Shown piece by piece: positions 35,701-47,200 of a stretch of DNA of 64,000 nt. The notes below the pieces were generated by a model, which did no database searches, had not been told where the DNA came from, and was given only the letters and a program-made list of their open reading frames with translations. How positions within the stretch are numbered: position 1 is the first letter of the stretch; every line of letters starts with the position of its first letter. The position numbers and the translations under genes were made by a program. The DNA is from Hormiphora californensis (lineage: Eukaryota; Ctenophora; Tentaculata; Cydippida; Pleurobrachiidae), in NCBI GenBank assembly GCA_020137815.1, contig CM035352.1, positions 9,151,719 through 9,215,718 of the forward strand, in the 5' to 3' direction.

Positions 35701-38582
35701 AATTACATTTACTATCAACCAACTGGATTTACAGGTAAGTTAATGAACATTCAGGGGCTAGCGCAAATTTTTAAACCCCATGGGGTTTGGCAGCTTAGTG
35801 GTATAGCTCCGAGCATGTCTCTCTGGAGGTCCCTGTATGGCGGCGCCATACCCCATTTGATTCTCAGATGGGTCGCGGCGCCAGAAATGGAGGTCCCTGG
35901 TTCGATTCCCGGTCAAACCCAGTATTTTTCGATTTTCTTCCCTATTTAATTCTTGCTCAGATCTCTTTTTTCAGAATTACGTTATCTTGATCGATATCTT
36001 GAATTTACTATACAATACAACATACACTACAACATTGTTTTAGGAGGTTTGGTTAGCAGTTTCTCTATTTGCACCTGGATAAAACTTGTCGATGGCACTG
36101 AGTACAATCCACGTGAGTTAATGTCATCCAATAATTCTCAGTTAATATAATATAGATAACCCCGGCTAGCGGAGGGATGATATAATCCGCTTGAACAGGC
36201 TGATAAATGGTGATATATGTATATCAGGTAGCTTAGATAAAATGAAATTAGACGGGTCATTGCTACAATAAAACCCCGTCTATTATTGTCCATCCCTGAC
36301 TTGTTGACTATTAACATGTATTATTATATTTGCCAAGCTAGACTGTGTTTCGCCCTGTCCCCGAAACACAAATGTTAAGGGAGGGTTAGAACATAACAAG
36401 TAATATTTCAGGGTGGTTCGCTACTATATCCGGCGGTAAGATGATGCTGGGAATCACTTCCGACAACAACTTCGTGTTTTCCACGGAGGGGCAACAGAAC
36501 ACACACTCGGTAAGTGTGTTTGTTGAAAGGGCCAGGGGAACTCAGGTTTCCCGTTTCAGTTTGATTTCCCTTTAAATAGTTTAAACAATGATAAAACATG
36601 TGTAATGTTTCAGGCGAGTATCCCACTTGGTACGTGGTTGCATGTGTGTGGGATGAGGGATCCCACTGAAAACACGTTATGTGTGGATGGGACATGTGAA
36701 ACACACACTTCCACAACCACCAGAACTGATTTGGATCTTTCTAATGACTGGCTGTCAATCGGTCAGGTATGTTTCCGATTACGTTCTAACTAGGATATAT
36801 CTCATACCTGATTGTATTCAGAGTTTAAACCTGGAACCCAGCCCCCTTGATTCACCTGTGTATTAACAATTCAACCCCCGCCCCACAACACCCCACCCCA
36901 CCCCACCCACCATCCACCTCACCCCACACCACCCCACCCGCCCTCCACCCCACCCGCCCACCATCCACCTCCGCCCCACCTCCACCCCACCCCCCAATTC
37001 TAGGTGGATAGTGATGATTCTGCTCAAACTGTCCAGTACCTTGCTGAACAGGCATGGATAGGTGAAGTTACACAAATGGACCTCTACTTTTACACACTTT
37101 CAACAGGGCAGGTCAACTACATGACCTCAACACGGACACCATGCAAGGTGGGTGGGAATCAATTATCAAATAACCCTGATTGCTCACCCTCTCTTGCCTA
37201 AACTTACTGTTAATTTGTTCAGGTTTTAGTAAGTTGGGATGAGATACTGCAGCAACCTCGGACGGGCGATGTTCTATTGTCTGAGTGTGGGGATAGCAAA
37301 GTATTAGAATGGCCTCTTCCATCATCCACAACAAACTACATACACTTTCTACCAACCAGCCTCAAAGGTACGTTGTCCCCCACCCCTTACTCAACAAAAG
37401 GTGCGACCAGGAGTTATCTAATGGATAACAATGGATAATACTATGTTGCTAGTTGCAACCTCTTTCATTTCTCTCTCTGTACTGTACTCGAATGAGGCCC
37501 GGATATATTCAACCAAGTCAAGCAATGTGTGCCGCATATTACACATTGTGTGGTATAATGTTTGATTTCTCAAATAGGGACTGTAACGATTGGTGACATC
37601 ACGCTGTGTTCATGGGTCCTGTACCAGCAGTCTGACGCCACAAAGTGTAAGTATTGACCATAAACCGACCAAATCAGGAAATACTGGTCCCTGATTGGCT
37701 GATAACCAGTAACTTGACCTAAATAACGAGCTCTGATTGGCGACACGTCATGCTGAATGCTGTTTGTTCGTTTTTGCTGATGTGTGTGTTCCAAATCATC
37801 CCTTCCTCAACAACTCATGTCCTTCCAATTGAAAACTGACAAATATTTCAGCGTTTTTCATGGCTCTCGAGGGAGATATAGTGTCGCTCCAAATTGCTGA
37901 TAACAAATTCAATATCTACACAGAGCTTCTGGAAGACGTCGGATATCAATATGGCAATGTAAGAAGACAATTCATCACACGTTGTCACATGAGGGGGAGG
38001 GAGGGGGGGGGGGTGGGGGGTCTGCACTGGATTCTGAGGCGCTGCCAGAAAGTGTGATGACATATGAAAGTTAGGATCATGGACCCATTTTCGCAAATTC
38101 TTGAAACTCAGAACTTAAAACTGATATAATTTCCTTCAACATACTAATTAACATATTGTATACAATGCTCATAACATTTAGGTTGAGGTGCTGTATGATC
38201 AATGGAACCACGTCTGTGCTATACTGGCCATGGACTCCCACTCAACCTGTGTGAATGGAGAGTGTATTGTTATTTCTACAATAGCCAGGACGAGAAACCT
38301 GGAGTGGACTGACAAATCTGTTGTTATGGGGCAGGTATGTGTTGTCTTAAAGTAAAGGGCCCGGTGTTATGGGGCAGATGTTAAAGTACAGGGCCCGGTG
38401 TTATGGGGCAGATGTTAAAGTACAGGGCCCGGTGTTATGGGGCAGATGTTAAAGTACAGGGCCCGGTGTCGCGGGCCTTGTAAGTAGTAGGAGACATTGT
38501 AAGCGTGGTGGATTGACACCATTGGATAGTCACCTCACATCTCCTTGTGCGCATACCACATTGATCCCTTCTTTACTCACCA

Positions 38583-38654
<72 letters not shown>

Positions 38655-39253
38655 TCTCTTCTCTCTCTCTGTCTCTCTCCTCCTCTGTCCCTCTCTCTCC
38701 TCTCCCCTCCTCCTCTCTCTCTCTCTCTCTCTCTCCTTCCCAGGAAATGGATGGATCATTTAGTAGCCCTTCCTTTGAATTGGTCCAGTCCTGGACGGGT
38801 AAAATATCGGATTTCAACATTTACCACTATGCGCTGAGTGAGGAAGAGATTTCTGAACTCGCTCGATACCCACCATGCGAGGTAATAATATGGGGTCCTA
38901 GCGTGGGGATAGATCCGTCAGGCCAATGCTCTGACTGCAGTCCAGGGTTCTCACACGGAAATAAATGAGAACAGGGCCAGGCCAATGCTTTAACAAAGCT
39001 AGCAAGTATAATCAGCAAGTATAATCAGTTGCTCAATTGGGTAGGTGGAAACCATTAACCAATTTGTGAAAAGTAAAACTACTTTCTCGAATCCCCCACG
39101 CGATGTGAGCCATGTTACCAGTACTGATTATGTCAGGGTCCAGCCACGTTCCTGTCATGGGAGGAGGTGCTGATACAAGATAGACATGGGACTGTACTGA
39201 CAGATGAGGATCTAGAAATTGGTAACTATGGCAAATATTATAGATGCAATTGA
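32771..39253 (+). CDS. Secreted protein with four tandem pentraxin/LamG-like domains
   Basis: About 873 residues. Start MIFLPVILGLLIVQG is a signal peptide. Exons: 32771-32816, 32883-32972, 33215-33277, 33350-33465, 33588-33740, 33833-33970; 34201-34375, 34525-34593, 34721-34857, 34972-35127, 35342-35473; 35581-35734, 36044-36112, 36412-36509, 36614-36766, 37004-37147; 37223-37367, 37578-37646, 37852-37958, 38182-38334, 38744-38881; 39137-39253. Each block encodes one concanavalin A-like jelly roll: LxFPxxxxxNYIxFxP, CTWI/CSWV, WNHVCxxx, CVNG, GQxxDG, FSGxLxxFDIFDxALS. Pentraxin-type folds bind glycans or phospho-ligands with calcium, often in immunity or matrix; the ligand here is unknown. 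A final short exon repeats the inter-domain linker (SWEEVLIQDRHGTVL) then stops. A donor inside it (ATTG|GTAACT) leaves room for further exons. Confidence 0.85.
34105..34165. repeat. CACCCTC heptanucleotide array
   Basis: About eight copies of CACCCTC in the intron between the first and second domain blocks of the pentraxin-like gene. Confidence 0.85.
34616..34692. repeat. Short hairpin repeat (CTGTCAGGCCAATG family)
   Basis: Inverted GCTGTCAGGCCAATG... and ...GGCCAATGCTCTGACAG with an inner CTCGAGAAACGAGAA stem. Related copies occur at about 7157-7209, 38925-38991 and 49566-49672. Confidence 0.7.
35784..35920 (+). repeat. tRNA-like SINE or tRNA pseudogene with long central insertion
   Basis: GGTTTGG at 35784-35790 pairs with TCAAACC at 35913-35919 as an acceptor stem. 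A-box-like GGCAGCTTAGTGGTATAGC and B-box GGTTCGATTCCCGG sit at expected places near each end. They are 60-odd bases too far apart for a normal tRNA; the extra sequence folds into two hairpins (GTATGGCGGCGCCATAC; CCCATTT...AGATGGG). Internal Pol III promoter elements are thus intact. It sits in an intron of the pentraxin-like gene. Confidence 0.6.
38584..38740. repeat. CT microsatellite at an acceptor
   Basis: A (CT)n run with TCTCC interruptions directly before the acceptor TTCCCAG of the last full pentraxin exon, effectively an extreme polypyrimidine tract. Confidence 0.85.
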
Positions 39254-39862
39254 TACTGGATATCGCTGATCAGCTAATTGTTGGTGCAGCTGTCCTATCT
39301 GCAGATTGCCGTTTCGCTAGCCGCCTTCCAGGAACCGACCGAATAAGGAAATACTGGTCCCTGATTGGCTGGTAACCAGTCACGTGGCCTAAATAACGAG
39401 TTCTGATTGGTTGTTTACTTGTGTCGGTCGGTTCCTGCTGCCTTTCTTGGTTATCATAAACTTAGATATCGAGCCACTGCAGGAAATGTAGGGGGACCCC
39501 TCGATCAGGGCCCTCTTAAAACTGTCTGATGGCGCCGACCAGAGCTGAGCGCACAAGATAGATATATCTGATATACCTCAGAGGAGGTAGAGCAATACAA
39601 TGCCTTGCAGTCAACTCGAATTGTTATCCAGAGGGTTCTGAAAGGCTTGGTATTTACCTAGCGGCTCCCTATTATAACTCTCAAAATCTGACAATTTGAT
39701 TGGAGCTACTTCGCCTGACACGATCCTTACAGTAAAATGTAGAAAACCTTGAGTCGCCTGACTCTATGTCCACTGACCATGCTATGAACAACTCAAAGAA
39801 AACCTTCTTGAAAGAAACATTTACATGGCAAATGAACAATAATTGCTGAATGATTTAAACTA

Positions 39863-39998
39863 CAGTCGGACCCCCATTTACACTGGAAATACCCGGTGGA
39901 AAGGATTTTCCCGGTATATAATCGGCGGGGTCGAATACCTGTCAGTCAAGTCTCTATATCGGGGAAATTTACCCGCACGGTAAATCGGGGTCCGACTG
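39863..39998. mobile_element. MITE with CAGTCGGACCCC ends
   Basis: Begins CAGTCGGACCCCCATTTACAC and ends with the inverse GTAAATCGGGGTCCGACTG (21 and 19 bp). TA precedes the left end. Ends of the CAGTCGGACCCC type are typical of pogo/Tigger-like non-autonomous elements. Arms are about 25-30 bp. Confidence 0.65.
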
Positions 39999-40415
39999 TT
40001 TCGTATGCTTCGTTTCATTATATTATGTTCGCTTACTATAAAATTAGGACTTTCTTCTAGGGTAAAATAGTTTCACTCTTCAGCCCTGTTTGCAAATCCT
40101 CAATCACCCTAACAAAGGGATTTCCCACAATCGCCCTTGTTGCTCACTCAACAAGATCGCCCAATATTCTCATATTTTCTAAACTATTTTCTTAAAATAA
40201 ATTACTGTCCTCTTCTCGGTACTAGTGGTACTACCCGCTGCAGCAGTATACCTAGTATCCTCACTCTGTTATTTGAGTCTTTTGGTCTCTGTTCCTTCCT
40301 GCAGGATCTACCCATGATTAGTAACCATTGGTTAACATTGGTTACCATGGTTACCATGATTAGTAACCATTGGTTACCGGGCGTGCTACTACACGTGTAT
40401 ACACATGTCTCTCCC

Positions 40416-41116
40416 TCATTTCCTCCTCTTCCTCCTCCTCTTCTTCTTGATTTTCTTAACCCGCCTAGTGCTGTTCCTGTTCTTCTCCTGGTGGTTATAA
40501 CACAACTCCTCTGTAGAATACTTGGCTTCATAGTTCGTTATGAACTCGCTTGGGCAGATATTGATGGTTGACATACACGATTCTACAGTCCCGCAGTATC
40601 CACAATACGGGTCCCTGGCATTCACACATGCCTCACAAGTAGTGAATCGTCGGCATTGTGCTGTCGGTATTCGGAGGAGGAAATCAGAGCCACTTGCCAG
40701 TACAAAGTTCTGAAACAATAGAGAGAGAGATCAATCAAACTGTTATTGAGGGTGATATGCGGGAGGGGGCAATGGTGTATCATACTATCATGTTAGCTGT
40801 GCAGACAGGCTCGATTGTGTGTCGGCACGAGTTTGATGTGTTCTATTTGGAAATGTATCACATTTTGCAGCTGTGTGAGGAGGTGAGGTGCTGTTCAATA
40901 ATGCCTGGTGAGGTGCAGTGTTCAGGTGGCATTGTCGGTTGTTCACCCTAGACATCTTGATTAGTTTATAGTGGGAAAAGTTCCTTTCCCCTAAATGATT
41001 CATTTCCTCTCTCTGTGTCTTTCTTTGTCTGTCTCTGTCTTTCTATATCTTTCTCTGTCGCCTCTCTATCTCTCTCTCTCTCTCTCTCTCTACCTCTCTC
41101 TCTCTCTCTCTCACCC

Positions 41117-41205
<89 letters not shown>

Positions 41206-44200
41206 TTCTCACATCTTCTCTAGGTGGCCTGTGGGTTAATGGAGTCTGGGAGGACGGAGTGCATGCTATTCAATTTAAGTCTCACTAGCCACACGGTAGA
41301 ACTCTCTCTAGCCACACTAGAACTCTCTCTCTCCCACAACTAGCCACAGCAGAACTCTCTCTCCCACTAGTCATTATAACTCTCTCTCTCTCTCACTATA
41401 ATATGTTTACATAGCAACGTCTTTGTTCATTCTTCACTAGGGGTTTACTCAGATGGTAAGGAATGGAAAGTTTTAAAGGTTTTTGGAATATATTCCCCCC
41501 TGCATCTTTTCCGGTTTCAGCGACTAGGCTAGCATGTCATTACCCTAGCTATTATATGACTTAATTCTTTTAACCTTTTTTTTCTCCGTACTACTCTTGA
41601 AGATAGATTCTTCCCATATTTACAACTTTTCTCCTTCTCTCCATCTCTCCATCTCAGCTCGGTTAACTCTCTCCTTCTCTCCATCTCAGCTTGTTTTTCT
41701 CGTTCACGAAGTCACGTCTCGCTTTACTTCTCTTTATTTCCCAATGACATCACCCCCCCCCCCCTAGAATTACATAGCCGTGAAACAGCTAGTGTAGTGT
41801 TTACTCATGTAAGATGGAAAGATAGACTGATTTGTGTAATAGAATTAGCGAGAACCACCCAAGCAGCGCGAGACAGAACAGCTTATCGAGGTAGCTCCGA
41901 GAGGGGAAGGAGCTTATCGAGACAGCTCCCAGAGGAGGAGCTTATCGAGGCAGCTCTCAGAGGGGGGGGGGAGGAGCTTATCTCTTAAAGAATGTACCAA
42001 CCAGACGAGCGTCTGTAGTGCAGTTGGTGACATTGACACCTATAATGTAATGCAACCTGTACAGTTGGAAGTATTTAAAGCCCTTCGTGAGAATGGATGA
42101 GTCAGTGTAGTAGGTGAAACTTTGCCCAAAGAAGAGTGAGGAATGAGACTCTACTTACGTCTCCCGGTGTTTTCACGAATGAGGAATGAGACTCTAAAGT
42201 TCTACTTACGTCTCCCGGTGTTTTCACCAGTTTCTCGACTGGACTGGAACTCTTCCTGACTCGGAACATATCAGCAATGTGAGACTTCCCCTTGATAATG
42301 ACCATCTTGGTAAACTGCTGGTCCATCTTATTGTCTGAAATATTAAAGGAGGTTAATAGTCTTTAGAGTCTTTGGAGTGGGAGCTGCTGGGGGGATAGTC
42401 TTTGGAGTGGCCCGTTCATGAAGTAGATCGAGGAATACAAACTGATTTTATCTAAAACTAGTCACTGGAATGTGACACTGCAATGTGAAACTGCAATAGT
42501 GCAATGTGAAGCTATGGCAGTATACCTATGTGGATAAGAAAGAGAACATCCATTCCACTGATCCTGTCTGCTGCTATTGCAGTGTACTTGACACACTCAG
42601 ACCTGCAGATATGGTGAATAGTTACCATGCAACATGGGGTATAGTTACCATGGCAACATGGGGCATAGTTTTCAACAGTTTTCAAAAAGTGCACTTTTTC
42701 AGCACGATCTAGGGCTGTGATTCGTTAAGCTTCTTACCTCAATTCCCTCCCACACGTTACCTGTAGATGGGTCCGGATTGTGGTTGCTTTAGAGGATCTC
42801 TTAGGAAGTTGTACTTGTGAGCATCATGTAGAGACCGAGGGGAGGTGCACTCGTCAGACCTGCATAACACATGGGGTATTGTTACACATGTCACATGCAG
42901 GGGTGTTACTATTATAGACACGTGGTGGGAGGGTGTTACTATTAATATTATTCCAGCAAATACTATATTGGACTCATGTCATGATGACACATGTTGTCAA
43001 CGCATGGGCAATAAAGGTGCACGGAATTTATTCCACTGCAACATATTATGTGTTTTTAAGGAGCATATAATGTTATAAATTTGTTCTTGGGAACATTTAA
43101 GGCATGTTGCATTTTGAAACAACTTACCATGGCAACACATTGGTGGTAACCATGGCAACATATAGGTGGTAACCATGGCAACACATAGGTGGTAACCATG
43201 GTAACAACTTACACTGAGTCGATGGTATGATAGGTGGTAGTGGTTCTAACGACTTTAGCAAAGTGGGGTGACTTGAACGTCTTGTTGATGTTGTCCAGTG
43301 TGTAGGAGCAGATCGCAGATGATATACAGGGACTGTTGGGATCGTTCGAGAATATTCCATAGAGTACCCTGGGTGCTGAAAAGACGTGGAGAGGGGTTAT
43401 TGAGAGAGGATGGGGGAGGGAGGGGGCTGGGGAGAAAGGGCGGGGGTAGGAGTTGGGCGGAAGGGGCCGAGATGGGAGCTGCTGGGGAAGGGGGTATAAA
43501 GTGACTGCTGGGATCATTCGAGAATATTCCATATAGAGTACCCTCGGTGTTGAAATCATTTGTTAATTACTCAACAAGAATCACATGTCGCAGGTTATTG
43601 AGGGTGACAGCAGCTGTAATTTTAGAGAGAGACATTTAGGACGCTGACGTTATCAGGCAGGAGAAATGTCTAGGGAGAGAAGCAGGGGATGGGAGAGGGT
43701 ATCATAGAGAGCCCAGGGAGAGAGAAAAGCAGGGGATGGGAGAGAGAGGGTGGGTATTATAGAGAGCCCAGGGGTATCGTAGAGAGGCCGGGATTTGTCA
43801 TGCACTGCATGTTTACCAACCATGAAGAAGAAGCACCAAGTAATATTTTGTAATATTCTGTAATATATCAGCTGTACCTGAATCATGTACATCATCTTCA
43901 TGTACAATAGCTGCCCCGTCCACAAAGTTGAACAAGTAATCCTGGTACCCAGTCCCCGCTGCAGAGGGCGAGGCACACGTTAATGTGGCCTTTGTAAATG
44001 TCCTGAAGTTTCTATTCAGCAGGAACCTGGACAGGGTAGAGATAAATTAGTGGAGGAGAACCTAGTGGGATAGACGGAGTTAGTACCCTGAATGAGTGAG
44101 AACCTAGTGGGGTAGACGGAGTTAGTGCCCTGAATGAGTGAGAACCTGGGGTAGACGGAGTTAGTGCCCTGAATGAGTGAGAACCTGGGGTAGACGGAGT

Positions 44201-47200
44201 TAGTGCCCTGAATGAGTGAGAACCTGGGGTAGACGGAGTTAGTGCCCTGAATTAGTGGAGGAGAACCTAGTGGGGTAGACGGAGTTAGTGCCCTGAATGA
44301 GTGAGAACCTGGGGTAGACGGAGTTAGTGCCCTGAATGAGTGAGAACCTGGGGTAGACGGAGTTAGTGCCCTGAATGAGTGAGAACCTGGGGTAGACGGA
44401 GTTAGTGCCCTGAATGAGTGAGAACCTGGGGTAGACGGAGTTAGTACCCTGAATGAGTGAGAACCTGGGGTAGACGGAGTTAGTGCCCTGAATGAGTGAG
44501 AACCTGGGGTAGACGGAGTTAGTGCCCTGAATGAGTGAGAACCTGGGGTAGACGGAGTTAGTGCCCTGAATGAGTGAGAACCTGGGGTAGACGGAGTTAG
44601 TGCCCTGAATTAGTGGAGGAGAACCTAGTGGGGTAGACGGAGTTAGTGCCCTGAATGAGTGAGAACCTGGGGTAGACGGAGTTAGTGCCCTGAATGAGTG
44701 AGAACCTGGGGTAGACGGAGTTAGTGCCCTGAATGAGTGAGAACCTGGGGTAGACGGAGTTAGTGCCCTGAATGAGTGAGAACCTGGGGTAGACGGAGTT
44801 AGTGCCCTGAATGAGTGAGAACCTGGGGTAGACGGAGTTAGTGCCCTGAATGAGTGAGAACCTGGGGTAGACGGAGTTAGTGCCCTGAATGAGTGAGAAC
44901 CTGGGGTAGACGGAGTTAGTGCCCTGAATGAGTGAGAACCTAGTGTAGACGGAGTTAGTACCCTGAATGAGTGAGAACCTAGTGGGGTAGACGGAGTTAG
45001 TGCCCTAGAGGAGGAGAAATATTATTGAGGCCCATCAGACAAGGTTACGGAAAATTAGAAGGGATCAGAATGAGAGATTATCTGAATATCTGGGCCCAGC
45101 TGGGTCATCTAGGGAGTAAAGACATATCGGTATATTGCGGTAGTTATGGCCAGCCCATATCATGATAGCTCAGGTGATATTCTATAGAATGCAACCCCCT
45201 CTATACCGCTGCTCTACTACTACCAGGAGTGCCTGGCTTGCTCCTGTTCCCCCCACTGCTCTACTACAACTCCGAGTGCCTGGCTTGCTCCTGATGCTCA
45301 CCATGCAACAAACTAGACAGTGAAGAGTATCAAGACATTAAATTAAATTACCCAAGCACATTTCATAAGCACACTGATCGTTGGTGGCTCTCACACGACC
45401 CCTCTTGAAGCTCTCAGTATCTCAGCCGCGTACACGCCCCCTTCAAACTAAAGCTAAGCGAGTACCCCTGGTTACCATGGTAACTCACCTGTTTCCTCCG
45501 GGGTCCTGGAGGCAGACCCGGGCTATCCGTGAAGTCAGAATAGGGCTCGGGTAGCTGAATGCCAGTTCTTTGAACAGGAAGTACATGTGATCTCCAATGG
45601 GTAGCATCGTTACGAAATTAGCATCTGAAAATGGAGATGGGGTTACCATGGGAGAGAATGGGTATCTAGAGGGGATGGGGAGTCATGGGAGAGGATGGGT
45701 GAATCTAAAGGGGAGGTGGGGTTACCATGGGAGAGAATGGGTGAATCTAAAGCAGGAAACGACCGAACCGGGTTTTTTTCCACCGAACCGAACCGAACCG
45801 AATTTGAAAAACTTTTTTACCGAACCGAACCGAACCGAACCGAACCGAATTTCGGTAACCGAACCGAACCGAACCATACAAAACTTTTTCTGTATAAATG
45901 TTTCTCTAAAAAGTCATGGAGAGCACCGATCAAGGTATTGAGAATCATTCTCTGAAATTTTGTCAATTTTGTGAAAAAAATTTCAAAGTCAATTTTATCG
46001 TAAATTTTCTATGTCAATTTTGCCGTACGAATCGTGTTGCGAATCGGTGATGCTATGCGGCAGTGCTCTCGCTAATTAACAGGATTTATTGAAACATGAA
46101 TCGTTTCCCCTAAACTTCCTAATTAGATTTGATGGGGGATCACGTATCAGCATAATCCATCTCGGACCCACTAATTAGCAACATCACCCGCTTAGCAATA
46201 CCGATTCGAAACACGATTCGTACGCAAAAATTGACATAGAAAATTTTCCATAAAATTGACTTTGAAAATTTTTACAAAGTTTTTTCACAAAATTAAATGT
46301 TTCTCTAAAAATTCACGGAGAGCATCGATCAAGGTATTGAGAATCATTACCTGAAATTTTGTGAAATTTTTTTTGTGAAAAATATTTTAAGTAAATTATG
46401 GTATACGAATCGTGTTTCTAATCGACAATGCTAAACGGTAGTGATGTTGGTAATTAGTGGGTCCGAGATGGATTGTGCTGATACGTGATCCCCCATCAAA
46501 TCTAATTAGGAAATTTAGAGAGACACGATTCATGGTTCGTTTAATCCTGCTAATTAGCAATAACATTCCCGTATAGCATTGCCGATTCGAAACACGATTC
46601 GTACGCAAAAATTGACATAGAAAATTTACGATAAAATTGACTTTGAAATTTTTTTCACAAAATTGACTTTGAAATTTTTTCAAACATTTTTTAACAAAAT
46701 TTCAGAGAATGATTCTTAACACCTTGATCGGTGCTCTCCATGAATTTTTTGAAAAAAAAAGTTTCTGAATTTGTTGACCCTCTCATGAGGACACGATTCG
46801 ACGGGAAGTCAGGTATCAAATCAATCCATATCGAACCCGCTAACTAGCGAAATCATTTCCACATAGCACCACCGATTCGAAATAGGGTTAATACGGCGAA
46901 ATTGACATTGAAATCCATACAATTTTCGTGAAATAATTGAAAAATTTTGCATGAAAAAGCCCGATTTCTGGGCATTTTTTGACCAACAAATTCGGTGGTT
47001 CGGCCAAAATTTCCTACCGAACCGAACCGAACCGAACCGCCCAAAAAACACCGAATTTCCGAACCGAACCGAACCGAACCGAATATTCGGTCGCTTCCTG
47101 ATCTAAAGGGGGGAGGGGGTTACCATGGGAGATGATGGGTGAATCTAAAGGAGGAGGTGGGGTGTTGGGTTAACATTGGAGAGGGTGAAGAGGAAGGTTT

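Noticed and set aside
35784-35920. Functional tRNA gene
   Set aside because: The A-to-B box distance is too long, and no convincing anticodon arm is formed.
44050-45005. CRISPR-like regular array
   Set aside because: Units are contiguous 39-bp repeats with no unique spacers, in an intron of a eukaryotic gene.
45759-47090. (CCGAA)n blocks as interstitial telomere repeats
   Set aside because: They are inverted relative to each other and lie within TIRs bounded by an 8-bp duplication, so they belong to a mobile element.
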